A stretch of 64,000 nucleotides of DNA from Incurvaria masculella (GCA_946894095.1 OX335662.1:13162001-13226000), one strand, 5' to 3'; positions 34,512 to 45,512 are shown, counted from the stretch's first letter. The notes: generated from the letters alone by a model not told the origin. Numbers and translations: made by a program.

Positions 34512-35129
34512 ATTAATGTTCTTAAGCGGGGCTTACACGAACAATTTTGAAGAAAGATAACTTTTAATACCTTTCTTAAACCCGACGTTTCGAAAGGAGT
34601 TGCATCCAATCGTGGTCACGGGAGAACTGAAGCAGCTCGCCTTCGCCACCGAGTAGTTCGTGCAGTTTCTCCAACTACCCTCACATTTATATTTAAGTCA
34701 TTGCTAGGGATGTCCCTACACACAACACTGATCACGTCGACAGGTTTTACAGCACTCGAACCACTTTTTCTATGCGCATTAAATTGACTGATTACCGGAT
34801 TCCATGCCGTAGATAATTTGTATCCATCTTCCCTATTGAAATTTTTATGTTTTTTAATCTCAATAGCTTCCCGTACAATTCGTGGATAGTAATGACGCTC
34901 GGTGGAGAGGATTTTTGGGTCATGGAGCTCGATCCAATGGTTTGTTCCGGTGTCAATAATGTGCTCGGCGATGGCTGATTTGTCCAACTGACGATTTCTT
35001 ACAGCTGTAATATGTTCCTTGACCCGTTCGGAAATGGTGCGTTTGGTTTGGCCAATGTACGAACTTCCACAACTGCAATCAATCTTATATACGCCAGGTG
35101 TCTGTAATGGAATAAAATCTTTGGGTGAC
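34512..35129 (-). repeat. Inverted partial PLE copy
   Basis: Reverse complement of about 37760-38377: GIY-YIG coding end, stop, and non-coding 3' region. It is open as a truncated reading frame but has no RT domain, and is best read as a structural part of the PLE insertion, not a gene. Confidence 0.88.
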
Positions 35130-35143
35130 ATAGCTCGACGTCG

Positions 35144-35690
35144 CTCAAGGAACATATTACAGCTGTAAGAAATCGTCAGTTGGACAAATCAGCCATCGCC
35201 GAGCACATTATTGACACCGGAACAAACCATTGGATCGAGCTCCATGACCCAAAAATCCTCTCCACCGAGCGTCATTACTATCCACGAATTGTACGGGAAG
35301 CTATTGAGATTAAAAAACATAAAAATTTCAATAGGGAAGATGGATACAAATTATCTACGGCATGGAATCCGGTAATCAGTCAATTTAATGCGCATAGAAA
35401 AAGTGGTTCGAGTGCTGTAAAACCTGTCGACGTGATCAGTGTTGTGTGTAGGGACATCCCTAGCAATGACTTAAATATAAATGTGAGGGTAGTTGGAGAA
35501 ACTGCACGAACTACTCGGTGGCGAAGGCGAGCTGCTTCAGTTCTCCCGTGACCACGATTGGATGCAACTCCTTTCGAAACGTCGGGTTTAAGAAAGGTAT
35601 TAAAAGTTATCTTTCTTCAAAATTGTTCGTGTAAGCCCCGCTTAAGAACATTAATAATGTGTGAAAAACGCGAAAGCTTAAGATTTATGA
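35144..35690 (+). repeat. PLE pLTR1 (left direct repeat)
   Basis: Begins tcaaggaacatattacagct and runs to cgaaagcttaagattt; the same text ends the element at 37861-38407. It contains the C-terminal coding end, the stop, the motif cctttcgaaacgtcggg and the start codon of the main frame. Confidence 0.88.
35570..35586 (+). other. Hammerhead-like remnant in PLE terminal repeat
   Basis: cctttcgaaacgtcggg keeps the GAAAC-GUC part of the hammerhead motifs known in Penelope pLTRs. The expected CUGAUGA upstream is replaced by TTGGATGC. It also occurs at 38288-38304 and inverted near 34583-34599. Self-cleavage is unlikely if the lost core is real. Confidence 0.35.
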
Positions 35691-38269
35691 TTGCTAACCG
35701 CTACGGGCCGGATATTGCAAATAAAATTCGTCGCCTAGAATTCCTTCGTAAAAAACGAATGTGCATAGAATCATCGTTGATATTCTTGACAAAATGCCGT
35801 GATAATAACGTATTACCGACATGTGTACGAATAAAACCTCGAAATGATATTGCGCATTCCAAGCGAATTCTAACCAACGCGAGTTTTCGATTACTGAGAC
35901 AGTTAATCCGTAATAATCACATTGATTTAAATAATACACAGAGTGACTTACTTACGTTACATTCAGAGTGCAGTGTCTTTCTATCTCAAAGTGACTTTGA
36001 TTTATGTGATCGCATTACATACCAACAAGCCACATGTACTTTTGAATTGCGGAATGTGACACATAACCGAAAATTTGAAAAGTTAATTTGTCCCAGTGTA
36101 CAGTCAGCCAAAAAAGTGTCAGTAGTACAGTCGACCAATATTGCCTCCGGTGCACGGGTGAACACGGAGCTACCTAGCATGCAAGCGAATCAAGGTATAT
36201 CCAGACAATCCGACATAAACACTGTGATTAATTTGTCGAATATTACGTTGAACAATGCTGAATTAAGTGTACTGGCAAAAGGAATGAACTTTGCATTAAC
36301 ACCTCAACGAATTCCGTATGAAAATATAATAAGCAGCGTAGAAGAAGCCATAATTCGAAACAAGGTGCCGTCTAGCGATGCTGAAAGCCTTAGGCAAGAC
36401 ATAGCTGTGATTATGAGGAGGTCAAAAACGCCAAAAAGTAACATCACCAACGAAGAAAGAAAGGCCTTAAAAGATTTACGCAGTAACCATAATATATTGG
36501 TGCTAAATGCCGACAAAGGGAATGCGACCGTGGTGATGAATTCTGAAGATTATGACGGAAAAATACGGAGTTTGTTAGCGGACACTAATGTGTACAAACC
36601 AGTTTCATATAACCCAACGGCTAGAATAACGCGACGCACACGTAACCTTATTAAAAATCATCAGAGCCTATTCACAGAAGATGAGTTTAATCGGTTGTAT
36701 AAGCCTAAGAATGTGCAACCACCGAAGCTTTATGGACTCCCCAAAGTACATAAACCCAATGTGCCGCTGCGTCCTATCGTAAGTCAAATCAACTCACCTA
36801 CTTACGATTTAGCAAAGCACGTTGCGGGAGCGCTACAGCCACTTGTGGGAAATACATCATCATATGTGAAAGACTCCCGCCATTTTGTACACATAATCAA
36901 GGAACTCAAACTAGAACAGAACGAAACAATGGTGAGTTTTGACGTTGAGTCACTGTTCACTAATGTTCCTTTAAAGGACTGTCTCGAGGTTGTTCGACAT
37001 AAATTAAGGACACACAATCTGCCCGAAGAATATATTGTTTTACTGGAACATTGTTTAGAGGGCAATTATTTCGTTTACCAAGGTCAACACTACTTACAGA
37101 TAGATGGCGTAGCCATGGGAAGTCCTGTGGCTCCAGTTATAGCCAACATCTGGATGGAACATTTTGAAGAAAATGCATTAAATTGCGGACCAACCAACAT
37201 AAGACTTTGGAAACGATATGTTGATGACGTTTTCAGCATATTTAAAGGAAACAAACAAGAAGTAGAACAATATCTGCAGTATCTCAACTCCATTAATTCT
37301 AAAATGAGTTTCACCTACGAAATTGAGTCGGACAGATCTATAGCATTTCTAGACGTCAAATTAATGGTGGGACCAGAAGGATCTCTGGCTCATTCTGTGT
37401 ACAGGAAACCTACACACACGGACAGATATCTGCATGCTTCGTCACATCACCACCCTCGTCAATTAACGTCAGTTGTTACTTCACTTACGAATAGAGCACA
37501 CGCACTTTGTGACTCTGAACACTTAGAAAGTGAACTGACACATGTGCGGAAGGTATTGGCTCGAAATGGGTATAATGTGAGTGACAAGCCCACGCGACGT
37601 CGGCGTGCACCCAGGGTAAGACAGCCAGAGGTAAACAGGATGCCGGCGTTTATGCCATACGTAAAAGGAGTGACGGATAAAATTGGAACAGTACTAAAAA
37701 AGTGCTCCATTAAGACTGTATTTACTCCGTTCTCCAAAATGGCTAAACACGTACGCTCACCCAAAGATTTTATTCCATTACAGACACCTGGCGTATATAA
37801 GATTGATTGCAGTTGTGGAAGTTCGTACATTGGCCAAACCAAACGCACCATTTCCGAACGGGTCAAGGAACATATTACAGCTGTAAGAAATCGTCAGTTG
37901 GACAAATCAGCCATCGCCGAGCACATTATTGACACCGGAACAAACCATTGGATCGAGCTCCATGACCCAAAAATCCTCTCCACCGAGCGTCATTACTATC
38001 CACGAATTGTACGGGAAGCTATTGAGATTAAAAAACATAAAAATTTCAATAGGGAAGATGGATACAAATTATCTACGGCATGGAATCCGGTAATCAGTCA
38101 ATTTAATGCGCATAGAAAAAGTGGTTCGAGTGCTGTAAAACCTGTCGACGTGATCAGTGTTGTGTGTAGGGACATCCCTAGCAATGACTTAAATATAAAT
38201 GTGAGGGTAGTTGGAGAAACTGCACGAACTACTCGGTGGCGAAGGCGAGCTGCTTCAGTTCTCCCGTGA
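35657..38269 (+). CDS. Penelope reverse transcriptase with GIY-YIG endonuclease
   Basis: An uninterrupted 870-residue frame from ATG 35657 ([10 protein letters not shown]). I chose this ATG because upstream in-frame sequence has only a TTG. The N-terminal ~300 residues are family-specific. RT motifs start near residue 357 ([11 protein letters not shown], then PLRPIVS). They continue through [12 protein letters not shown] and [10 protein letters not shown] to the catalytic YVDDVF near residue 521, then AFLDVKL and [14 protein letters not shown]. The GIY-YIG nuclease lies near residues 710-780 (PGVYKI, then [18 protein letters not shown]). The Cys pair just inside GIY-YIG (DCSCGS) is seen in Penelope proteins. 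RT is of the telomerase-related Penelope type. Both activities serve its own retrotransposition. Every signature residue I looked for is present, so the copy could be autonomous; expression is unknown. Confidence 0.93.
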   Translation: MCEKRESLRFMIANRYGPDIANKIRRLEFLRKKRMCIESSLIFLTKCRDNNVLPTCVRIKPRNDIAHSKRILTNASFRLLRQLIRNNHIDLNNTQSDLLTLHSECSVFLSQSDFDLCDRITYQQATCTFELRNVTHNRKFEKLICPSVQSAKKVSVVQSTNIASGARVNTELPSMQANQGISRQSDINTVINLSNITLNNAELSVLAKGMNFALTPQRIPYENIISSVEEAIIRNKVPSSDAESLRQDIAVIMRRSKTPKSNITNEERKALKDLRSNHNILVLNADKGNATVVMNSEDYDGKIRSLLADTNVYKPVSYNPTARITRRTRNLIKNHQSLFTEDEFNRLYKPKNVQPPKLYGLPKVHKPNVPLRPIVSQINSPTYDLAKHVAGALQPLVGNTSSYVKDSRHFVHIIKELKLEQNETMVSFDVESLFTNVPLKDCLEVVRHKLRTHNLPEEYIVLLEHCLEGNYFVYQGQHYLQIDGVAMGSPVAPVIANIWMEHFEENALNCGPTNIRLWKRYVDDVFSIFKGNKQEVEQYLQYLNSINSKMSFTYEIESDRSIAFLDVKLMVGPEGSLAHSVYRKPTHTDRYLHASSHHHPRQLTSVVTSLTNRAHALCDSEHLESELTHVRKVLARNGYNVSDKPTRRRRAPRVRQPEVNRMPAFMPYVKGVTDKIGTVLKKCSIKTVFTPFSKMAKHVRSPKDFIPLQTPGVYKIDCSCGSSYIGQTKRTISERVKEHITAVRNRQLDKSAIAEHIIDTGTNHWIELHDPKILSTERHYYPRIVREAIEIKKHKNFNREDGYKLSTAWNPVISQFNAHRKSGSSAVKPVDVISVVCRDIPSNDLNINVRVVGETARTTRWRRRAASVLP

Positions 38270-38407
38270 CCACGATTGGATGCAACTCCTTTCGAAACGT
38301 CGGGTTTAAGAAAGGTATTAAAAGTTATCTTTCTTCAAAATTGTTCGTGTAAGCCCCGCTTAAGAACATTAATAATGTGTGAAAAACGCGAAAGCTTAAG
38401 ATTTATG
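37861..38407 (+). repeat. PLE pLTR2 (right direct repeat)
   Basis: Direct repeat of 35144-35690; ends at the right target duplication 38408-38419. Confidence 0.88.
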
Positions 38408-38419
38408 ATGTCCCTCTTT
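38408..38419. repeat. Target-site duplication, right copy
   Basis: atgtccctcttt; pairs with 34500-34511. Confidence 0.85.
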
Positions 38420-41400
38420 GTAAAGGTTGCACGTAAGGAGTTGCAATCGGTAAATATTTTAAAATGTATCCCGATCAAATATACTCTAAACCTCTGCAAC
38501 GATGCCACTACGGCTAAGGTCTCGAGTTCATAAGAGGTCATATGCTGTTCTTCGGATGAAGTCTGGCGGCTGAAGTAGGCAACGGCACGCATTTGACCAT
38601 TCCCGTTCCTCTGCATTAATATACCACCAATGCCTATTTTACACGCGTCAGTGTGTAATTCCGTTTCAGCATTTGGGTCGTATAAGGCCAAAATCGGTCT
38701 ATTAATCAACTCTGATTTCAGCGTCTCAAACGCTTTCGCTTGTTCATCTCCCCATCTCCATTTGGCATCCTTCTTTAATAATATCGTTAAGGGTCGCGCT
38801 ATTCCGGAGAAATTTCTAAAGAAACGTCTAAAGTAGCTCGCCAGTCCAATAAACTGACGGACGTTGTGTTGGGACAAAGGTGTTGGAAATTTAGATACTG
38901 CATCTGTTTTTCTCGCTCCCGGGCGAATACCGCGTTGTGATACTTCGAACCCTAAAAAGTCAACATCTTCTTTAAAGAAGGCGCATTTGGACATTTTCAG
39001 CGTTAGGCCTGCATTGCGAAGTTGATTAAGTATTATTTTTAGCCGTTCGAGTCCCTGCTCGTAATCACCGGATGGCACTAAAATATCGTCCATGTATACT
39101 ACAGCTATAGTATGGCGCAATTTACCAAAAACTTGGTTGATGATTCTTTGGAAAGTTGACGGAGCGTTCGCTAAACCAAATGGCATTCTGTTGAATTCGA
39201 ACTGACCATCCGGAGTTACAAACGAGGTGAGAGGTTTGGATTTTTCCTCTAGCGCTATTTGGTAGTACCCAGACGCCAAGTCTAACGTTGTAAAGTGAGC
39301 ATATCCCTCGAGTCGATCCAGTTGATCGTCTATTCTTGGCAAGGGATATTGCTCTTTAACTGTCTTATTGTTGAGAGCCCTATAGTCCACACATAATCTT
39401 TTCTCTCCAGTTTTCTTTTTTACTAGAATAATAGGGCTGGAATATTCCGAAGTGGACTCCCTCGCTATTCCACAATCCAACATTTCTTGAACCATGTCCC
39501 TGACCTCTTCCCTTTCTTTGTACGATAATCGGTATGGTCTATAGGTCACAGGATTCGCGTCATTTAAAATTAACTTCATTTCGCCGGATTTACACTTTCC
39601 AAGTTCTTCTAATTTAAACGCGAAACAGTCTCTGTACTCATTCAACAAAGCCACCAATTTAGATTTCGTATTTTCGTCAACATTACTGCCTATGTTTATA
39701 TCTTCGATTCTGATTTGAAAAGACCCATTATTTTCAATTTCTATCATTCGATTACAAGTTACAACGCCTCTGCTTTTATTATTTGTCCATGTTGTGTGAG
39801 CACGGGTTATAAGTTGACCTGTTTTGAATTTTAATGATTTATCGCTGTCGTTTCGAATCAAAATATTACCGTTTCCATTTTTTATGGCGTAAAAACCGTT
39901 CATAATAGTATGTTCTTTACCTAGTTCGTTTCGGTTATTAGTTGAAATCACTACATTTCCGGTAAATTTTGGGACCGAATAAAATGGAACAGTAGTTAAA
40001 CTTTGTACAACCGTGTCCTCGAGGGCATATAGATCTACTTTTCCCACGAAATCGTCAGCACTTTCGTCATAAACATTTAACTTATCGTAAGTCTTGTGCA
40101 CAACTACATCCTTTTGCTCCGTAAAACTTTGACCAATTAGCGTAGAATGATCGAGAAGCGAATCTGAAACCATGAATGTTAGAACTTCTCTCTCGACTCC
40201 GTCGACGCTGACTTTCAAGGTTCCTTTCCCTAAAGGCACTACGCCTCCAGAAGCTGCGAATCCAGTTACGACTGGCAGATTATCAGTCGACCAATCTACA
40301 TCGAGGCTCCGTCCTTCAGTTTCTCTTATCAGGGTGACATCACTTCCCAAATCAATAAATGAGTCAAAAAGCCTATTATTCATCTTTATTGTCTTGCGAA
40401 ACTTATCTCCGCTAGGAATGTCATAGGTGACACGCATGACTTTTGCTTCAGAGAGATTAGTGTTGGTTTTAAAATAACAATCCGCAGCTAAATGGCCTAC
40501 CCTGTCACACACGGTGCACTTCTTGGGCTGATTAGTGCACTTGAATTTAGGGTGACCCAACTCACCACAGTTAAAGCACTTCATATTTAATAATCGCGTA
40601 GGGTTTACATTATTATTACGAGGACATTTCAATTTTATGTGTCCAACTTCTCCACATCCGTAACATTTGCTTTGTGTCCCGGGCGCGACTTGTCTTTGTT
40701 TGTCCGTAAAAGTACGTTTTGGTACGTGTTTGACAGAACGTAAGTAATTCAATAGTTTACTAGGGTCCTCATATCGCGCGGCCTCCGCTCCCATCCTAAC
40801 AGACCTATCTTCTATACCTAGGAGAATGCAGTCAACCGCGTGTTTTCCCACAATGCCACATCTATTTAAAAGTGTCTGTTTTTCATAATAGTACTCCTCT
40901 AGATGCTCTCCGAATTTAGCCCTCTTATCTAGCATCTCTGAGAGCATAATCCCATAATTTTCTTCACCTGGAAATGCATCTAATAACTTCTCTTGCCACT
41001 CGCTCCATGTAAACATTACCGTAGGCAAACCTTGATACCATTTCTGCGCCATACCAGTTAGTTTTGGCAGGGCGTTGTGAGTCACTTCCCTATCTGTCCA
41101 CCCGTAAATTTTTGAAATTTCATTTATTTTTGTCAGCCACACGCTCATAGTTTGTGTGCGCTTGGCCGGATCAAACTCCGGAATAGTATTATTAATCATA
41201 GAGAATTTTTCTACGTGCGACCTTTCAGAAGGCCCTTTTAGCAAATCTACCAAACTCTTGATGGAGTCGACCGAGATCATGTCCGTTTTTTCGTAAGTCT
41301 TATTATGAACATTAGTTTCATTTCTTTTCGACCGACGGTCGCTGACTCTGCGCGAATGGATCAAGGATCGATCCACAGTTCGGCGGCGACGTGTCGAATT

Positions 41401-41574
41401 ACTACGTCGTCCCGACCTACTCCGCGACAACCGTTCGATTGTTTCATCACTACTGGTCGACCCCCTCCGCATCCGGGTGCGATAGCGCCTACCGCGACGA
41501 CGATGAGGGCGAGCGTGTCTACGCTGTGAGCACGATCGCGAAGCCCGCTCCTGGTCTCGATGCCTTGAAGTCAC

Positions 41575-41730
41575 CCTGATGCCGTATTCACTGTCTGCAC
41601 GCCCCTGTGCCGTCCTCGCTGTCTGCACGCCGCTGCCGTCTTCGCTGTCTGCACGCCGCTGCGCCGTCCTCGCTGTCTGCACGCCGCTGCCGTCCTTACT
41701 GTCTGCACGCCGCTGCCGGCGCACCGAACG
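41575..41730. repeat. In-frame tandem repeat in gypsy gag
   Basis: Repeated gctgtctgcacgccgctg blocks spaced about 36-48 bp encode alternating ADSEDGSG and VQTARTAQ units in the basic gag N-terminus. Confidence 0.7.
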
Positions 41731-41871
41731 CCGCGAGCCGCTTCTAAGTCGCCGATCACTTCTGCGCCTTCGCAGCTGAAGCGGAGGAGTACCGCTTCCC
41801 TGATGCCTCGCAGAAGTGCGACTGCGCCGCCGCCGACTTCTGCTCTCTCTCTCTCTTTCCGGTTCATCCAT

Positions 41872-42475
41872 GATTGATCTGAAGTCATCGTCCACATATT
41901 TTACGATCCAAATTCATGCTAATTTTGACATGAGGTAGGTACAAGGTACCTACTTACTGATGTGGGTACTGTGTATATTATATAAACAAACCAAAAAGTT
42001 GTTTTGTGTCATTTCGTCCGATCCCGACGGCTAAGTTAAATGTTTTGTCCAGACCTAGATTCGGCCCATCTATCAGGGAACAATATGACACAAAAATCTC
42101 AAAAATATATTCTTACGTATTTAAATACCCATTCGATTTGTCCGAAACAGTCTTTACATTACAAATACGGATCTAACCTCTATGAATGTTTTAAATTGAA
42201 ATACTAAATATATGTACCGTCAATCCAGTACCTTTGACGTGATACTATTTTAGTTCGCTTTTACGGAGAAAACTTTATGAAATCAGTCAGTGACTACTAA
42301 ACTTCACATCCGAGGGATGTTAATGTAATGTAGTTAGTTGTTATTACGAAACCATGACATGACTCACCTTTAGTCCGATATAGTTTTGTTCTTTCTTACC
42401 AAATCCGATGCAGAACCCAATCGATATCTGGCCGATCTAAGTCGCAGCTCGTGGATTTGATGCCACTTCTGAAGC
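41872..42475 (-). other. Gypsy 5' untranslated leader
   Basis: About 600 bp between 5' LTR and gag start; no frame. Presumed packaging/leader region. Confidence 0.6.
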
Positions 42476-42803
42476 TATTAAAACACTTCTTCGTTAGAAC
42501 AATATATTTCACAAACTCTCTAAATCAAATAATTCACAAGCCGAACACCTTCAGCGACTCGCCAAACGGAGCTGTGAACCGCAAGTAAAATCCTGTCGGT
42601 CAACAAGAGTGACGCCGATATTGAGTGTACATGCTAACATTATGAATATGGGCCGTTGTTCTCTACCGCCTGCCTAATCGTGTCGGAAGTTTCAGTAATA
42701 AAGAATCATATAATACAAACATTACGCAGCTCGGTCCTGCGCCAAACAAATATGAGGCAGTGATTACAGCAATGAGTGTACGTTCTAAGATTACATGCTA
42801 ACA
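42476..42803 (-). repeat. Gypsy 5' LTR
   Basis: 328 bp, apparently identical to 31817-32144. Downstream on the element strand the sequence reads GCTTCAGAAGTGGCATCAAA. Part of this (TCAGAAGTGG) resembles the complement of a tRNA-Leu 3' arm but is offset from the usual TGG start, so the primer site is uncertain. Confidence 0.93.
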
Positions 42804-42907
42804 ATTGGACCCATTTTTTACCATTTTTCAATGGTTAACTAAAGAATGGCACCTGGAAATTATTGGCTCGACATTGATATAATCATTGAAGCATATTTTG
42901 AAAATAA

Positions 42908-43178
42908 ATAATAATGGAAAAAACCGGCCAAGTGCGAGTCGGACTCGCACATGAAGGGTTCCGTACCATCGTACAAAATTTAACACGAAAAAACATTTTT
43001 CAAAGGGGCCCTTTATTTTTTATATATTTATTTATTTTACCTATTTTTTGTTATAGGGGCAAAATAAATACACATTCTGTGAAAAATTCAGCTGCCTACC
43101 TATTACGGTTCATGAGATACAGCCCTGTGACAGACGGACGGACGGACGGACGCACGGACAGCGGAGGCTTACTAATAA
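42908..43178 (+). mobile_element. (GGAC)n MITE, copy 6
   Basis: aaaaaaccggccaagtgcga at the start, gacggacggacggacgcacg core; the right terminus is lost after aggcttactaata. Confidence 0.75.
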
Positions 43179-43198
43179 AAAATTTAAAGCTTAAGTTA

Positions 43199-43336
43199 AA
43201 AAAAGAAGGCATCAGAATTCCTACGCAAGTCCTCATGCGACTAGGTTACGAGACTTCTTGCGAGGAAAAGTCTCCGGATGAGGCAGTCAAAAGCGTCTTC
43301 AACGAATTCATTGAATCATGCTCCCAGATTTTTTAA
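43199..43336 (+). other. Open stretch of unknown origin upstream of exon 2
   Basis: The frame ending at a TAA near 43336 reads IRIPTQVLMRLGYETSCEEK and further acidic residues, directly abutting the truncated MITE. It has no recognisable family or splice sites. It could be a transposon protein remnant or chance. Confidence 0.25.
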
Positions 43337-43559
43337 GCATATAAATAATGTAGATTCCCCATAAAATGGCGAAAGGTCCATCGATTACAATAATAATGAC
43401 TTTGATTGACTGAATATATGATTTCCTTTTACCTCTTCGATGTAAAACGGCAATTTCATAAGTAACGACCTAATAATATTATTTTCCAGTATCGACCATT
43501 GCATTCAATATTGTAATACTGTTCGAGGCGATCTAATCTCAGCGAATATATTCTTGCAG

Positions 43560-43788
43560 GTCATTCAAGAGCAAAGATGCTGCCGACGATTGCGAGACGA
43601 AGGAGGAAGACGGCGACGGGGGAGGAGGGGCGTTGGAGGCGAAGATGAGCCTCCTCAACGGCATCACCGTCATTGTCGGCTCCATCATCGGCAGCGGCAT
43701 CTTCGTGTCTCCCACCGGCGTGCTCAAGTACACCGGCTCGGTCGGCGCCAGCCTCGTCGTGTGGCTCTCCTCCGGTGTCTTCAGCATG
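43560..43788 (+). CDS. LAT-type amino-acid transporter, exon 2
   Basis: The acceptor (atattcttgcag) is followed by one base completing a codon and 76 codons, ending at donor GTGAGG (43789). The first ~25 residues are acidic and glycine-rich (DAADDCETKEEDGDGGGG), as in the cytoplasmic N-terminus of LAT proteins. MSLLNGITVIVGSIIGSGIF then marks transmembrane helix 1 with the GSG unwound substrate-binding motif of the APC superfamily. FVSPTGVLKYTGSVGASLVV leads into helix 2, and the exon ends ...GVFSM. These match the LAT1/minidiscs group of SLC7 transporters, which move large neutral amino acids and usually pair with a CD98-like heavy chain in the plasma membrane. The subgroup (mnd, JhI-21 or another paralogue) cannot be fixed from partial sequence. 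Confidence 0.88.
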
Positions 43789-45512
43789 GTGAGGCTAACT
43801 CCATCATTCGTGTCTCCGAAGGGTGTATTTAAGTATAACGGTTCAGTTGGTACCAGCCTCATGTTATGGCTCGCATCTCTCGTCTTTACCGTAGTAAGAC
43901 TAACTTCATTGTCTGCAGCGATATCTTTGTGTCTCCCATCTGCATACTCAAGTATACTGGCTCCCTTGGCACAAGCCTCATATATTCAGCATGGTGAGGC
44001 TAGCTTCATAATCCGCAGGGGGATATTCGTTTTTTCCGACCGGTGTATTTAAGTACAACGGTTCAGTTGGTACCAGCCTCGTGTTATGGCTCGCTTCAAT
44101 CGTCTTTACCGTAATGAGGCCAACTTAATCGTCTGCAGCTATATCTTTGTGTCTCCCATCTGCATAATCAAGTATACTGGCTCCCTTGGCACAAGCCTCA
44201 TATATTCAGCATGGTGAGGCTAGCTTGATAATCCGCAGGGGGATATTCGTGTCTCCGACCGGTGTATTTCATTTCATTTCATTTCATTTATTTATTCAAC
44301 TTCTGGTAGTAAAACTACACTAAGTCATGTCACAATTTGATTGATCCGCGGATTCGATCAACCAGTGAAGAAGAACCCGCAAAGAAAATTCACTGTTTTT
44401 TTTTGGTCTTTTTTTTTCGTCCACATAAATGATATAACACAATTATGATTTCATACCTAAATGCTAATTCCAAACTTACATTGGTAGAACGGTCTGGAGC
44501 AAAGAACTAAGGACTACGAGGAAACAACAACCCACAATGTGAAAAGTCTTAATTAATAAATAAATTACTTAATTTAATAACCTAATCATTATACATATTG
44601 AGTATTTATTTCGGGTGTAAACGCCTTCGACAACAGCTATGTCGGGTGTACAGAGCCCTCGTCAATTTTGATACAGATAAAGTGTATCAAGTCAATATAA
44701 TATAATATATACAAAATATTGTGTGGCTCCCTTGGCACAAGCCTCATATATTGAGCATGGTGAGGCTAGCTCCATCATCCGCAGGGGGTTATTCGTGTCT
44801 CCGACCGGTGTATTTAAGTATAACGGTTCAGTTGGTACCGGCCTCGTGTTATGGCTCGCATCTCTCGTCTTTACCGTAATGAGGTCATATTCATCGTCTT
44901 CAGCGATATCTTTGTGTCTCCCATCTGCATAATCAAGTATACTGGCTCCCTTGGCACAAGCCTCATATATTCAGCATGGTGAGGCTAGCTTCATAATCCG
45001 CAGGGGGATATTCGTGTCTCCGATCGTTGTATTTAGGTATAACGGTTCAGTTGGTACCAGCCTCGTGTTATGGCTCGGATCACTCGTCTTTACCATAATG
45101 ATGCCAACTTCATCGTCTGCAGCGATATCCTTGTGTCGCCCATCTGCATAATCGAGTATACTGGCTCCCTTGGCACAAGCCTCATATATTCAGCATGGTG
45201 AGGCTAGCTTCATAATCCGCAGGGGGATATTCGTGTCTCCGATCGTTGTATTTAAGTATAACGGTTCAGTTGGTACCAGCCTCGTGTTATGGCTCGGATC
45301 ACTCGTCTTTACCATAATGATGCCAACTTCATCGTCTGCAGCGATTTCTTTGTGTCTCCCATCTGCATAATCGAGTATACTGGCTCCCTTGGCACAAGCC
45401 TCATATATTCAGCATGGTGAGGCTAGCATCATAATCCGCTGGGGGATATTCGTGTCTCCGACCGGTGTATTTAAGTATAACGGTTCAGTGGGTACCAGCC
45501 TCTATCACAGGC
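43789..45512 (+). repeat. 219-bp-period intronic array of degenerate exon 2 copies
   Basis: Seven copies of an A module (ttcgtgtctccgaccggtgt and onward) start at 43807, 44026, 44246, 44792, 45011, 45230 and 45449. They are spaced 219-220 bp except where a retroposon interrupts. B modules (atctttgtgtctcccatctg...ttcagcatggtgagg) alternate with them. Both modules align with 43702-43795 of exon 2. A modules keep an open frame similar to exon 2 (FVSPTGVFKYNGSVGTSLVL). B modules have a ~19-bp deletion and usually a TAA. Confidence 0.88.
44264..44715 (-). mobile_element. Retroposon inserted in the exon-derived array
   Basis: Inverted relative of 410-850: ATTTC-repeat tail at 44268-44290, shared gatccgcggattcgatcaac and gaagaagaacccgcaaagaa blocks. 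It interrupts A module 3 and rejoins within a B module, so array sequence was lost at the insertion. Confidence 0.65.

Larger units (their letters stand above)
34512..38407 (+). mobile_element. Penelope-like element (PLE), intact, with inverted 5' partial copy
   Basis: Structure from left: inverted copy of the element 3' region (34512-35129), about 14 bases of filler, direct terminal repeat pLTR1 (35144-35690), the RT/GIY-YIG frame, and pLTR2 (37861-38407). Twelve-base target duplications flank it. Tandem pLTRs plus an inverted, truncated leading copy are the known hallmark of Penelope insertions. The repeated parts translate identically, so the insertion is very young. Confidence 0.92.
38408..41871 (-). 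pseudogene. Gypsy gag-pol, 5' part (gag, protease, RT, most of RNase H)
   Basis: The frame opens at ATG 41871 (MDEPERERES). A non-ATG extension of eight codons is open upstream. Residues ~1-190 are arginine/serine-rich with short repeats (GSGVQTARTAQ twice). A capsid region follows (W-rich, near residues 240-400), then three CCHC knuckles near residues 400, 430 and 450 (CYGCGEVGHIKLKC, CFNCGELGHPKFKC, CTVCDRVGHLAADC). The protease active site near residue 505 reads DLGS, an allowed variant of DTGS. RT carries YMDD near residue 926, and RNase H has HTDACKIGIGG. No stop or frameshift is seen before the Penelope insertion breaks the frame in RNase H. Gag and pol are in one frame, without a frameshift site. 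Clade placement (mdg3/blastopia-like) is only a guess. Confidence 0.9.
31817..42803 (-). mobile_element. Ty3/gypsy LTR retrotransposon, split by a Penelope-like insertion
   Basis: Two 328-bp LTRs bound a single gag-pol frame on the - strand. The 4-bp ATTG target duplication lies at 31813-31816 and 42804-42807. Without the inner insertion the element would be about 7.1 kb. The LTRs read identical, so insertion is recent. No env-like frame is present. It sits in intron 1 of the transporter, antisense to it. Confidence 0.93.

Noticed and set aside
34616..35551. Two separate GIY-YIG genes beside the Penelope frame
   Set aside because: Both are terminal-repeat copies of the element's coding end (one inverted, one direct) and lack the RT.
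43633..44052. A single 139-codon transporter-like gene
   Set aside because: It is exon 2 read through its donor into the first exon copy and beyond; exon 2 itself ends at 43788 (or possibly 43893).
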